A stretch of 64,000 nucleotides of DNA. Source: Bog-113 sp963752695 (GTDB lineage Bacteria > Acidobacteriota > Terriglobia > Bryobacterales > Bryobacteraceae). The notes under the pieces are model-generated. The model saw only the letters and a program-made list of their open reading frames with translations. It was not told the DNA's origin and made no database searches. This document shows positions 42,589 to 51,400 of the stretch, piece by piece. Position 1 is the first letter of the stretch; the number at the start of each line of letters is the position of its first letter. The stretch lies in contig CAVVZB010000001.1 of NCBI GenBank assembly GCA_963752695.1, positions 992,001 to 1,056,000 of the forward strand, given 5' to 3'. The translations under genes and the position numbers were made by a program.

Positions 42589-44670
42589 TTGCTTACAAAA
42601 ATTACGATCGGTGCCGTTGCACTGAGCTTTCTGATACGGAGCGGAGTTGCTCAAACACCGCCCGCCGTACCGTCCCAGTATCAGGACGCCTACAACGCAG
42701 TCAATTCAAACCTGACCAGTTTCCAAACCACAATCAATTCCGCATGGAACGGAACGCCCTCGCCACTGGTCTACTCGTCGCAACTACAGACGGTGAATTC
42801 TGATCTAACCACGAATCTGCTTGGGGCAAATTACTACCCGATGACAGTGTTGTCGGAATTGAACTCGCTGCAGGCACTCGGTGTCCGGGCAATTACTTTC
42901 CACATTAATTTCCCGGCGCTTTTGCCGTCCTATTACACCAACGCCGCGGACTATCAGGCCTATGTAAATTTCTACACAACGCTGGTTTCCGAGATCCGAT
43001 CGCGCGGCCTGAAGGTAATTATCGAGAATACGATCGCCATCGTGTATCCGAGTAACAATAGCGCCGGCTTCATCCCGTACTATCAGAGTTTGGACTGGCC
43101 AACCTACATGAATCAGCGCGCGCAACTGGCCGCTAATATCGCGAATCTGTTTCATCCGGACTATCTAGTGCTGGTCGCCGAACCGGACACTGAGGCCAAT
43201 AGCACCTTTCAGGCGAACGCCAATACAGTTGCGGGTAGCACCCAAATGGTGCAAGGGATGATCTCGGCGGTGAAAGCCACGGGGGCCACCAGCGTGAAAT
43301 TGGGAGCCGGTTCGGGAACCTGGAATCCCTCCTTTATGCAGTACATCCAGAGCTTTTCAACCCTGCCGCTCGATTTCGTTGACATGCACGTGTACCCGGT
43401 AAACAAAAATAATCTACCGAACGCTCTCAACGCAGTGAATGTGATCAAGGCCGCGGGTAAGCAGCCGACCATGAGCGAGATGTGGGCCTATAAAGAGAGT
43501 GATGCGGAGTACACGTCCAATAGTCTCTCCTATACAACTGTTTATGCTCGCGACGTGTTCAGCTTCTGGACTTCGACTGACATCGCGTTCCTGCAGACCA
43601 TGTCGAAGTTTGCCAACTTTGGGAATTTCATCTTCATGACTCCATTCTGGTCCCACAACCTGGCGGCCTACCTTGACTACAATACGTGTGCCGGGCAGTC
43701 GGACTCTTCGTTGATCTTAGCGGGTGGTACAGCCGCAACCGCGGCCAACATGGTAGGTGCGTTCACCACCACGGGACTCGCCTGGGAGAATCTAGTTATT
43801 ACCTCTCCAGACAATACACCACCTGTGGTTCCCGCACCCCCGGCATTGAAGGCCGCTTCGCAAACGGCAACTAACCTGGTGTGGACGCCCACCACGGACA
43901 ATATCGGGGTGGCAGCTTACAACATCTACCGCAATGGCGCGCTCGCGGGAACAGTAAGTAGTCCACTAAACTTCTACGATACGGGTCTTTCCGCTAGTAC
44001 AACATATTCCTACTCGATTGCGGCGTTTGATGCGGCGGGAAATCTGTCGCAGCGGTCCGCTCCGCTTAGCGTGACAACGCTCGCGTATCCTGACAAGACT
44101 CCGCCCACGACGCCGGCCGGCGTAAGCGCCACCCCATTCTCCGACACGCTGATGAATTTAGCCTGGACTCCATCCTCGGACAACGTAGCGGTTTCGGGCT
44201 ATGAGATTTACCGAGGGACAAGCCCGGCTTCGATCACTCCATATTCCACGTCCACGGTAAATTCATTCCTCGACTTATCGGTGGCGCCGTCCAAAACTTA
44301 CTACTATCAAATCGACGCCTACGATACGTCAGGGAACCACTCACCGCGGAGCACGGTAATCACCGCGACCACAAACGCGGATACGACTCCGCCGACTGCG
44401 CCCGGGAATGTCACGGTTGTCACTCAGCCGGGAGCCGCGGTGATTAGCTGGACTGCTTCCACCGACGACTATATGATCGGCGCCTATCAGGTCTACCGCG
44501 GTCTGACAAGTTCGAGCTTGCAATTGATCGGCGGCGTTGTTTCACCAGCGTTGACATACACGGATACGAAAGTCACTTCAGGGAAGACTTACTACTACGC
44601 GGTCGCAGCGACCGATGTGTCTAAGAACCTTTCGACGATGAGCCCTCAGGTTGTAGTTACGGCGCCGTAG
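42589..44670 (+). CDS. Secreted clan-A glycosidase-like TIM barrel with three fibronectin type III domains
   Basis: The 693-residue product starts at TTG 42589, as no in-frame ATG exists nearby, and has a signal peptide (ITIGAVALSFLIRSGVAQ). Residues about 25-400 look like a TIM barrel: VRAITFHINFP, RGLKVIIENT, YLVLVAEPDTEAN, PLDFVDMHVYPV, QPTMSEMWAY. The Glu of AEPD and the Glu of SEMW have the positions of acid/base and nucleophile in clan GH-A. The C-terminal 290 residues hold three fibronectin type III repeats (NLVWTPTTDNIGVAAYNIYR, NLAWTPSSDNVAVSGYEIYR, ISWTASTDDYMIGAYQVYR). The GH family and substrate are not recognised. It is followed by a strong hairpin. Confidence 0.7.
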   Translation: MLTKITIGAVALSFLIRSGVAQTPPAVPSQYQDAYNAVNSNLTSFQTTINSAWNGTPSPLVYSSQLQTVNSDLTTNLLGANYYPMTVLSELNSLQALGVRAITFHINFPALLPSYYTNAADYQAYVNFYTTLVSEIRSRGLKVIIENTIAIVYPSNNSAGFIPYYQSLDWPTYMNQRAQLAANIANLFHPDYLVLVAEPDTEANSTFQANANTVAGSTQMVQGMISAVKATGATSVKLGAGSGTWNPSFMQYIQSFSTLPLDFVDMHVYPVNKNNLPNALNAVNVIKAAGKQPTMSEMWAYKESDAEYTSNSLSYTTVYARDVFSFWTSTDIAFLQTMSKFANFGNFIFMTPFWSHNLAAYLDYNTCAGQSDSSLILAGGTAATAANMVGAFTTTGLAWENLVITSPDNTPPVVPAPPALKAASQTATNLVWTPTTDNIGVAAYNIYRNGALAGTVSSPLNFYDTGLSASTTYSYSIAAFDAAGNLSQRSAPLSVTTLAYPDKTPPTTPAGVSATPFSDTLMNLAWTPSSDNVAVSGYEIYRGTSPASITPYSTSTVNSFLDLSVAPSKTYYYQIDAYDTSGNHSPRSTVITATTNADTTPPTAPGNVTVVTQPGAAVISWTASTDDYMIGAYQVYRGLTSSSLQLIGGVVSPALTYTDTKVTSGKTYYYAVAATDVSKNLSTMSPQVVVTAP

Positions 44671-44685
44671 GCGGCCTAGGAATGA

Positions 44686-44721
44686 CTTGCGGCGGCGTGT
44701 CGAATTCGAACCCGCCGCAAG
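44686..44721. terminator. Long hairpin between convergent genes
   Basis: CTTGCGGCGG (44686-44695) pairs perfectly with CCGCCGCAAG (44712-44721). The 16-nt loop contains the palindrome TCGAATTCGA. No long U run follows on either strand. It lies 15 bp after the glycosidase-like gene stop and 4 bp before the end of the transglutaminase gene, so it probably acts in both directions. Confidence 0.55.
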
Positions 44722-44725
44722 ATTG

Positions 44726-46867
44726 TTATCTTCCCCTCTTAGCCAAGCGGTCCAACGAATCTGCCATATCTTTAGCCGCTCCGGTATCACCCCCAAAGCG
44801 AACTGCATAGTAAGCCGCTGTGAATGAAGGAAGTTCCTCGCTCTCCCGCACGCCTGTAGCAAACTCCTCCGCCGTGAACCACCCTGGTTTCTGATAACCC
44901 CTTCGTCGCATAACCTTCAGCATCCGGTTGTAGAGAGCGGTAGCATCCCCTTGCGACAGCATTCCCGTTCTGGCTCGCCGCGCCGGAATTGCTCCGCGCA
45001 CTCGTAAAAGTACCCAGAAGCTTAACCCCGAACCGGCGACAACCCAGGCAATCCGCACGCCCCACATCCACATAGCCTGGTTTTTCGCGAGCGCTCTGAA
45101 CTGCCCGGCAGCCGCGCGCACCCATGTAACCCCTCTTAAGAAGCCATTTTGTCTGAAACTGGTGGCGTGCAACTCAACTCGCGAAGCGAGCGTCAGTTGC
45201 TGGCCCAGGTCGTAGCTGAGCACCCAGTCGCGCCAAAAGGTATCCGCCGCATCCAGGTAAAGCGCTAGCTTGCTCCACACGGTTTGGACAGGAACACGCC
45301 CAGCAAGCGGCGTTGGATCGAAGACTGTCCATCCCGTATCAGGGAGGAATGCTTCCACCCATGTGTGTGCGTCGGATGCCCGAATTACCAGCGTCCCGGA
45401 GTAAGGGTTCGCGATGCCGCTCTGAAAACCATTCACCAGGCGCGCCGGAATTCTCAGCGACCGAAGCATCACGGTCATCGCCGAGGCGAAATATTCGCAA
45501 TACCCGGCCCGCCGCTCGAACAGAAAAAATGCGATCGGATCGCGCGGTGGCGTCTTTGGGAGATCGAGAGAATACCCATAATCCGCCCTTAGATGCTGTT
45601 CGATACGTGTAGCACGCTCCCGGTCGCTGCCCGCAGTCCGCGTCATGGACCGCGCTAACTCCGTCACGCGCGGATCGACGTTGGGCAGTTCCAGATTCGC
45701 CTCGCGATCCGCCGCACTTAGTTGCTGTCGCCGCGGCTCGGAGTTGTTAGAGCTAGTGCGGTCTCTCGGCTTCAGGAAGCTATACACCTCGTAGCGCACC
45801 GTGTCGCCTGGGACGTACCCGAAGCGGAATGCGCCGCTGGGAGCTCGCGCTATGCGAGTCTTTCCGGCATTAAGGAATTCGGGAGTTCCCGCTACGAATA
45901 GCGCGTCGGCGTCCACGTTCTGAATGTCAACGCGATATAGAATGCGCGCGCCGGGCCGCCGGCGCTGCACATCGTCGACTACTTTCACCAACCCGGAACG
46001 GTCCGGGGCCAGGCTTCGAAAACTCGAAGGGTCTGTGGACCAACGACGCCCATCGAACCGCTCAAGGGCCAGCCCGCGCCATTTCAGATTCAGCGGCAAC
46101 TCCGCCCCGGTCGCCAACATTCCGCCAACCGGAAGCGGCCTAACGTGCATCACCGGACGCGAATCGCTCTTGAGTTCCCCGAATTCCCCAAGCATCACGT
46201 CATTGGAAAAGCCGGTGAGGTGGTACCGGTTGGACGCCAGGAATTGTAGCGCCGCGTTGGCTGTTCTCGGGAGCATGAAAAATAGCCCAGCGGTCAACGT
46301 CAGAATCCCGCAAGTCATGAAGAACACCAGGCCGGCCAAGCGCCAAGGCGCTGTCGAACGGCCCCCAGCAATCAGGTTTTCAGACTTCCCCAGACGCCTG
46401 ATTTCCGAAGCCGAGAGCGTCGCTACCGCGCATAACAGATAGGCAACGAGACAAAGAAAGAAGGAGCCGCTTGCCGAGAACAATGCAGCCGCCAGTAGTT
46501 CGATAAACGCCACTGCTGCCACAAATACATAATCTCTGGTCACTCGCGCGGTCAGCGTCTTCACGCCGGCCACGAAAAACACCACGTGAACAGTGGCCAC
46601 AATCCACGTGTGAGAGAGAAAGAAGTAATCCACCGGCGCAAACACCATGTAAGCGACAGTCGCAATCGTCACCACTCGTTCGGGAACTTGCAGACGTCGC
46701 GCGCCCGACACGATCAAGGCCCGCCAAAGTAGTCCGATACCGGCCAGGATCACCGTCGGGAGATCGACATATCCTGAACCCGCAATCGCTAGGTATCCGC
46801 TAGCGACCAACCCGAGCAGCGCGAATTGGAAGAACCGGTCGATTGACGGGAAGAACCTCTGTTCCAC
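44726..46867 (-). CDS. TgpA-like membrane transglutaminase/protease-fold protein
   Basis: The 713-residue product starts at GTG 46867, 4 nt after the lipoprotein stop codon; the frame further upstream lies inside that gene. The first 200 residues form about six membrane helices (DUF3488-like). A periplasmic transglutaminase-like domain follows (about 410-530) with catalytic Cys in RRAGYCEYFASAM, His in SDAHTWVEAF and Asp in GWTVFDPTP. A last membrane helix is near 640, and a DUF4129-like cytoplasmic tail ends the chain. TgpA of Pseudomonas has the same layout and is linked to envelope integrity. Usually a MoxR-ATPase/DUF58 operon accompanies it; here the only partner in sight is a lipoprotein. 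Confidence 0.88.
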   Translation of the reverse strand: MEQRFFPSIDRFFQFALLGLVASGYLAIAGSGYVDLPTVILAGIGLLWRALIVSGARRLQVPERVVTIATVAYMVFAPVDYFFLSHTWIVATVHVVFFVAGVKTLTARVTRDYVFVAAVAFIELLAAALFSASGSFFLCLVAYLLCAVATLSASEIRRLGKSENLIAGGRSTAPWRLAGLVFFMTCGILTLTAGLFFMLPRTANAALQFLASNRYHLTGFSNDVMLGEFGELKSDSRPVMHVRPLPVGGMLATGAELPLNLKWRGLALERFDGRRWSTDPSSFRSLAPDRSGLVKVVDDVQRRRPGARILYRVDIQNVDADALFVAGTPEFLNAGKTRIARAPSGAFRFGYVPGDTVRYEVYSFLKPRDRTSSNNSEPRRQQLSAADREANLELPNVDPRVTELARSMTRTAGSDRERATRIEQHLRADYGYSLDLPKTPPRDPIAFFLFERRAGYCEYFASAMTVMLRSLRIPARLVNGFQSGIANPYSGTLVIRASDAHTWVEAFLPDTGWTVFDPTPLAGRVPVQTVWSKLALYLDAADTFWRDWVLSYDLGQQLTLASRVELHATSFRQNGFLRGVTWVRAAAGQFRALAKNQAMWMWGVRIAWVVAGSGLSFWVLLRVRGAIPARRARTGMLSQGDATALYNRMLKVMRRRGYQKPGWFTAEEFATGVRESEELPSFTAAYYAVRFGGDTGAAKDMADSLDRLAKRGR

Positions 46868-46871
46868 CCCT

Positions 46872-47240
46872 TTAGTATCCCGCTCGTTCCGCGTTTTCCA
46901 GTTTTCGGACGAGTGCGCCCGCATCCGTCGGATCGGCCCCGTCCCAATCCACCGCAGTGAAATAGCGACCGCTATAAAAAGCGATGGCATTGGCCCGGAC
47001 GCGGAAGCGCTTCATGCGCTCGGCTCCCGCCGATGTCCCGGTGATCGCTGCAATCCTGACATGCGCCGTACCCGGGCCGCGGTAGGTAGCTACCCAGCCA
47101 TCCGCACCTTTAACAATGTCCGCCAACACCCAACCGGGCGAGATCGATTTTGGCAGCGCCGGTGTTTTCGCGGCGGGCTCGATGCAACCAGCCAGACTCA
47201 GTACACTGAAGGTGACCGAAACCCGGAAGCGATTTGTCAT
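46872..47240 (-). CDS. Small lipoprotein, unknown function
   Basis: The 122-residue product begins MTNRFRVSVTFSVLSLAGCI, a lipoprotein signal with lipobox LAGC, and GGAAAGAG precedes the ATG. The mature part is a compact alpha/beta domain (WVLADIVKGADGWVATYRGP, AERMKRFRVRANAIAFYSGR). It resembles no family I can name. It is directly followed by the transglutaminase gene, so both act at the envelope. Its start codon overlaps, head to head, the TTG start of the divergent isomerase gene. Confidence 0.75.
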   Translation of the reverse strand: MTNRFRVSVTFSVLSLAGCIEPAAKTPALPKSISPGWVLADIVKGADGWVATYRGPGTAHVRIAAITGTSAGAERMKRFRVRANAIAFYSGRYFTAVDWDGADPTDAGALVRKLENAERAGY

Positions 47241-48997
47241 TAGCTCTTTCCATTCTCAACGATGCGGCCCGCGCTCAGACCGCAGAATTTGCCGCCCGCT
47301 TCGGTAGCGAGAACGTGCTCGCTCGCGTTCGGCCCGGGAGCCGTTCCAGCGACACGCCAGAGCAAGAGCAACTCGATCGATTAGGCCGGGGCTCATGGGG
47401 AGTGCTCGATCTTCCCGGCCTGGCCGCAGCCCATCCCGAATGGCCCGACATCGTCAACGCCGAAGTCGACGCCATCCGCGCCCGCTTCAAAGCCGTTCAC
47501 GGCACTACCATTCGTTTTCTGATTTGGGCGGGAATGGGCGGCTCCATGGAAGACAAACTCGTCTATGAGGCCGCCGGTCTATTGCGTGGGGGCCCGCGTT
47601 TTTACGCGCTGGATTCGACTGATCCTCAGAAGCTCAAATCCATCATTCACGACATGCAGGAGCGTTCGCACCTGCCCATGCCGGATCTCCTCAAGTCCAC
47701 TCTGATCGTCGGAATGGCTGTGGGGATGACATCGTATGAGCCCGTTGTGAATCTGGAGAAAATTGCTGTTCTCTTTGAGCGGAACCACGTTGAGACGGCA
47801 CCCAATTTCCTCTGCCTGACCTTGCCCGGGTCCCTGCTCGATCAAACTGCCGAGAAGCATAGTTATGCGCGCGTGCCCCTGCAACTGGACGATGCAACCA
47901 CCACTGCTGGCCGCCATAGTGCGCCCCTCACGCGCGGAAGTTTGTACGCGCTGGCGCTAGCTGGAGCGAACCTGGTCGAGTGGATCGCGGCGGCTAATCT
48001 CCCTGAAACGGAGATTCACGCCGCTTGGAAATTGGCCGCGTTTCTGCATGCGCAAGGCCTCAATGGCCGCGACAAAGTTACTCTGCTGCTGCCCAGAAGC
48101 TGGTCCGGCGCGGCACTTTGGACCAAGCAAAACTTCGAGGAGAGCCTGGGAAAGAGTGAAGCTTTAGGGGTCAAGATCGTTATCAACGAACGCGTGAAGA
48201 CACGCTTCTATCAGAAGCCCGGAAATACGAAACAGGACCGCTGCTTTCTGTCGGTTCAACTGCGAGGTGAACCTCACCCGGATGCCGACGCGATCACTGA
48301 ACTTCGCCACATGAAGTACCCGATTGCGGCTCTAACTTTTCCCCGCAATTCCTCGCTAGCCACGTGGATGCAGTTCATTCACTACGTCGTGTTCGGTCTT
48401 GCGTACTTACGGGAGATGAATTTTGTCACCCAGCCTTCGGTCGAACTTTATAAATCCATCGCATCGGAAATATTTCAAAATCCCGGGGACTCTTGGCAGG
48501 GGTTGACTGCGACTCAGGAACAGTGGACGCCGGTCATCTATGCGGAAGCCCTGCGTTCCGCGGTTCGCGCCGGTGCGACATACGCCGAGCTCACCTTTTT
48601 CGGTGACATGCGATACAGCGACGCTGGCCGGCAAGTGCGCCGCATCCTGGAGACATCGGCTGACCGCGTATTCCGAATGCCGCTGAAAATGCCCGTCGAT
48701 ATTCATGAAGGGCCCGCGATGAACCACTCGTACCACGAGATGATTATCGGGCACGGCGGCTGTTTTTCCACGCTGATCGCATCAGCCCGGCAGGCGCGTT
48801 TTCCAGGCGCAGCCTATGAGCCGGATTACCACATGGCTCAGTTCCTCGCCACAAAGACCGCGCTCGAGCGCCGCGGACGAGCCGTGGTGCCGCTGCTCAT
48901 CAAAGATCTTGAGCCTGCTTCGCTGGAGGGCCTGGAAAAGTTCTTCAACGAAGTGGCTGCCAATTTGTTCAAAACCGATACTTCTCAGAATGGCTAA
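47234..48997 (+). CDS. Phosphoglucose-isomerase-family sugar isomerase
   Basis: The 587-residue product starts at TTG 47234; an in-frame stop lies 19 bp upstream and GGAAG is 4 nt before the start. The SIS/PGI core is recognisable: RFLIWAGMGGSMEDKLVYEA (sugar-phosphate loop), YALDSTDPQKLKSIIHDM, and later QDRCFLSVQL and NFVTQPSVELYKSI. These match the isomerase half of bifunctional transaldolase/phosphoglucose isomerases, where INPFDQPNV is typical. The transaldolase half is absent, as no Schiff-base block is seen. It probably isomerises glucose-6-phosphate or a related sugar phosphate in the cytoplasm. The sequence is divergent, so substrate certainty is limited. Confidence 0.7.
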   Translation: MSLALSILNDAARAQTAEFAARFGSENVLARVRPGSRSSDTPEQEQLDRLGRGSWGVLDLPGLAAAHPEWPDIVNAEVDAIRARFKAVHGTTIRFLIWAGMGGSMEDKLVYEAAGLLRGGPRFYALDSTDPQKLKSIIHDMQERSHLPMPDLLKSTLIVGMAVGMTSYEPVVNLEKIAVLFERNHVETAPNFLCLTLPGSLLDQTAEKHSYARVPLQLDDATTTAGRHSAPLTRGSLYALALAGANLVEWIAAANLPETEIHAAWKLAAFLHAQGLNGRDKVTLLLPRSWSGAALWTKQNFEESLGKSEALGVKIVINERVKTRFYQKPGNTKQDRCFLSVQLRGEPHPDADAITELRHMKYPIAALTFPRNSSLATWMQFIHYVVFGLAYLREMNFVTQPSVELYKSIASEIFQNPGDSWQGLTATQEQWTPVIYAEALRSAVRAGATYAELTFFGDMRYSDAGRQVRRILETSADRVFRMPLKMPVDIHEGPAMNHSYHEMIIGHGGCFSTLIASARQARFPGAAYEPDYHMAQFLATKTALERRGRAVVPLLIKDLEPASLEGLEKFFNEVAANLFKTDTSQNG

Positions 48998-49127
48998 ATA
49001 CAAGAATCCTGGCGCTAAGCGCCCGGCCCCCGCGCCGCGTGCGGGATTACCCTGCCTCATCATTGTGATTGCTGGCATCATAGGTCTATTCGTGTTCTTA
49101 TTTCTGGTGATGAAATATGCGGGTTGA
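48990..49127 (+). CDS. Small single-helix membrane protein (45 aa)
   Basis: ATG 48990 overlaps the last codons of the isomerase gene by 8 bp and encodes MAKYKNPGAKRPAPAP, then one transmembrane helix (CLIIVIAGIIGLFVFLFLVM) and KYAG. The basic, proline-rich N-terminus would face the cytoplasm. It overlaps the rph start by 11 bp, so all three genes are probably translationally coupled. The function is unknown. Confidence 0.6.
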   Translation: MAKYKNPGAKRPAPAPRAGLPCLIIVIAGIIGLFVFLFLVMKYAG

Positions 49128-49836
49128 CGGAAGGTCCGCGTCGCAGATGCGGCCCGTGACTATTGAAACGGACTATCTAGCGACAGCAGATGGCTCGGCA
49201 TTGATCAGCGTTGGCAACACGCGTGTGCTTTGCGCCGCCACTGTGGAAGAATCCATCCCAGGGTTCTTGCGTGGTTCAGGCAAAGGTTGGGTGACTGCCG
49301 AGTACTCCATGCTCCCGCGCGCTACCGCCACCCGCACGCCGCGGGAAGTGAACAAAGGAAAATTGTCAGGGCGCACCCATGAGATCCAACGCCTCATCGG
49401 CCGATCTCTGCGCGCCGTTACGGATCTAACCGCGCTCGGCGAACGTTCCCTCATCGTCGACTGCGATGTGCTCCAAGCCGACGGCGGGACCCGCACGGCG
49501 TCCATCACCGGTGCATTCGTCGCACTCGCGCTCGCGTTCAAGAAGATGTTGGCAATTCGTGCCCTGACGCGCATGCCGCTGCGGAATTACCTGGCGGCCA
49601 CTAGCGTCGGCATCTATAAAAACGAGGCATTGCTTGACCTGTGCTACGAGGAGGATGCCAAAGCCGACGTGGATATGAACGTCGTGATGACCGGCAGCGG
49701 CCGTTTCGTCGAACTTCAAGCGACCGCGGAGCGGGAGGATTTCGATGACCAGCAGATGAATCAGCTCCTGGCATTGGCGCGCGCCGGCATCGCCGATCTG
49801 ATTGAGGTGCAGAAGCGGGTCGCACCAATCGCGTGA
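49117..49836 (+). CDS. rph: Ribonuclease PH
   Basis: The 239-residue product starts MRVDGRSASQMRPVTIETDY. It contains the family blocks GNTRVLCAATVEE, GKGWVTAEYSMLPRATATRT, SGRTHEIQRLIGRSLRAVTD (phosphate-binding Arg) and VDCDVLQADGGTRTASITGA, ending with GRFVELQATAERE. RNase PH is a phosphorolytic 3'-to-5' exonuclease that trims tRNA 3' ends; it forms a hexamer. The rdgB gene overlaps its stop by 4 bp, the common rph-rdgB pair. Confidence 0.96.
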   Translation: MRVDGRSASQMRPVTIETDYLATADGSALISVGNTRVLCAATVEESIPGFLRGSGKGWVTAEYSMLPRATATRTPREVNKGKLSGRTHEIQRLIGRSLRAVTDLTALGERSLIVDCDVLQADGGTRTASITGAFVALALAFKKMLAIRALTRMPLRNYLAATSVGIYKNEALLDLCYEEDAKADVDMNVVMTGSGRFVELQATAEREDFDDQQMNQLLALARAGIADLIEVQKRVAPIA

Positions 49837-50405
49837 AGCTTTGGTGCGCCACCACGAACGCGGGGAAACTGCGTGAGTTCCGCCTTCTAAATGCGGGCGT
49901 TGAGCCGCTGCCCGGCTTGCGCGAGATACCGCCCAGCCCGGAAGAGGGCGATACTTTTGAAATGAATGCGGCGCAAAAAGCTATTTATTACAGCCGCCAC
50001 GTCGAAGGCTTGCTGTTCGCGGATGATTCCGGCCTGGAGGTTGATGCGCTTGGCGGGGATCCCGGCATACGGTCGGCGCGATTTGCGGGCGAGCACGCGA
50101 CCGACAGTGAAAATAACGCGCTGCTGATGGAACGGCTGAACGGAATGACGAACCGGTGCGCCCGATTTGTCTGCGTGATCGCTCTTGCCGAAAGGGGCCG
50201 ACTCATTGCCACCTTCCGGGGCGAAGTAGAAGGCCAAATCCTCTCCGCGCCGCGAGGCTCCGGGGGCTTCGGATATGATCCTTATTTCTTCTATCCACCG
50301 CTTGGGCGAGGGCTGGCCGAACTAAGCGAGCAAGAGAAGTTCGCAATCAGCCATCGAGGCAAGGCGATGCGGAAAATGCTGGTTAGCCTCGAGGAAGCCC
50401 GATGA
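49833..50405 (+). CDS. rdgB: RdgB/HAM1 non-canonical purine NTP pyrophosphatase
   Basis: The 190-residue product starts at a GTG inside the rph stop (GTGA). Family motifs are TTNAGKLREF (triphosphate binding), FADDSGLEVDALGGDPGIRS (catalytic Asp pair), and GSGGFGYDPYFFYPP with SHRGKAMRKM (base recognition). It hydrolyses ITP, dITP and XTP to monophosphates and keeps them out of nucleic acids. It is convergent with tadA, with a 2-bp gap. Confidence 0.96.
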   Translation: MKLWCATTNAGKLREFRLLNAGVEPLPGLREIPPSPEEGDTFEMNAAQKAIYYSRHVEGLLFADDSGLEVDALGGDPGIRSARFAGEHATDSENNALLMERLNGMTNRCARFVCVIALAERGRLIATFRGEVEGQILSAPRGSGGFGYDPYFFYPPLGRGLAELSEQEKFAISHRGKAMRKMLVSLEEAR

Positions 50406-50407
50406 AC

Positions 50408-50854
50408 TTACCGGCGGTGCTCGAAAAAGGTTTTCAGTAGCTCGGTGCAAGCCGCGCCCAGTACGCCTTCCACAACCTCGACCCGGTGGTTCAAGAGCGG
50501 GGAATCCGCAATCTGAAATTTACTGCGCACACCGCCGAAACGCAAATCGCGCGCGCCGAAGACGAGCCTTCCTAGACGGGCGGCCACTAATGCGCCCGCG
50601 CACATTGGGCACGGTTCCAGCGTGACGTATAGAGTGGCGGCTTCCAAACGGTAATTTTGGATCTCTAACGCGGCCTGCCGCAACGCGAGGATCTCTGCGT
50701 GTGCAGTCGGGTCTTTAAGCCCGATCGGGGAATTCCGCCCGCGCCCGATCACGCGATCGCCCATGCGAACGATTGCTCCGACTGGCACTTCACCCCCACT
50801 AGCCGCCTCTCTCGCCAGTTCCAGCGCTTGACGCAGGAACCATTCATCGTCCAT
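50408..50854 (-). CDS. tadA: tRNA-specific adenosine deaminase (TadA-like)
   Basis: The 148-residue product is taken from ATG 50854 (MDDEWFLRQALELAREAASG). The open frame to 51076 would lie inside the divergent DUF4337 gene. The deaminase zinc site is complete: TAHAEILAL (His ligand and proton-shuttling Glu) and LEPCPMCAGAL (two Cys). The tail RRLVFGARDLRFGGVRSKFQ fits TadA and related nucleoside deaminases. TadA makes inosine at the wobble position of tRNA-Arg. A guanine or cytosine deaminase is a less likely reading. Confidence 0.88.
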   Translation of the reverse strand: MDDEWFLRQALELAREAASGGEVPVGAIVRMGDRVIGRGRNSPIGLKDPTAHAEILALRQAALEIQNYRLEAATLYVTLEPCPMCAGALVAARLGRLVFGARDLRFGGVRSKFQIADSPLLNHRVEVVEGVLGAACTELLKTFFEHRR

Positions 50855-50875
50855 TGCGATACTATGACCTAATTC

Positions 50876-51400
50876 ATGGCAGAGTTGGAAATTCATCACG
50901 AAGGTCACGAGAGCGACCCGCTTGGCAAGAAGATCGGCATTATCGCGGCAGTTATTTCCGTCTTTCTCGGCGTAGTCACTATCGCTTCGCACCGGGCTCA
51001 TACCGAAGGCGTTCTGCTGAAGACCGACGCAAACGACAAATGGTCGTACTACCAGGCGCAGCGCATGAAGTTCCACAACCTCGAGTTAGGGGAGGACTTG
51101 CTCGGCGCTATTGCTAACCCGCCTCCCAGTACGCAGAAAACCCTCGCTCGTTATCGCACTGACAAAGACAAGTACGACCGAAAATCCAAAGAGGCTTCGG
51201 ACGAGGCCAACGCGTTGGAAAAAGAGTCCAAGGGTGTTGAGCAGAAAGCTCTGCGGTTCGATTTCGGCGAAGGGCTTCTTGAGATCGGGCTCGTGATGAC
51301 GTCGCTGTTCTTCATTTCGAAGAACACGATTTTCCCGGCACTAGGAGTGATTCTGGCCATCGCCGGTTGCGTTATGGGAATACTCGGGTTCCTGCTGTAG
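50876..51400 (+). CDS. DUF4337 membrane protein
   Basis: The 174-residue product has one N-terminal transmembrane helix (IGIIAAVISVFLGVVTIASH), a central charged coiled coil (about 75-125, DKDKYDRKSKEASDEANALE) and two C-terminal helices (LLEIGLVMTSLFFIS, then FPALGVILAIAGCVMGILGF). The WSYYQAQRMKFH block and layout are those of DUF4337. The function is not known. It diverges from tadA by 21 bp. Its 3' end overlaps the frameshifted form of the folP gene but not the frame-restored one. Confidence 0.85.
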   Translation: MAELEIHHEGHESDPLGKKIGIIAAVISVFLGVVTIASHRAHTEGVLLKTDANDKWSYYQAQRMKFHNLELGEDLLGAIANPPPSTQKTLARYRTDKDKYDRKSKEASDEANALEKESKGVEQKALRFDFGEGLLEIGLVMTSLFFISKNTIFPALGVILAIAGCVMGILGFLL

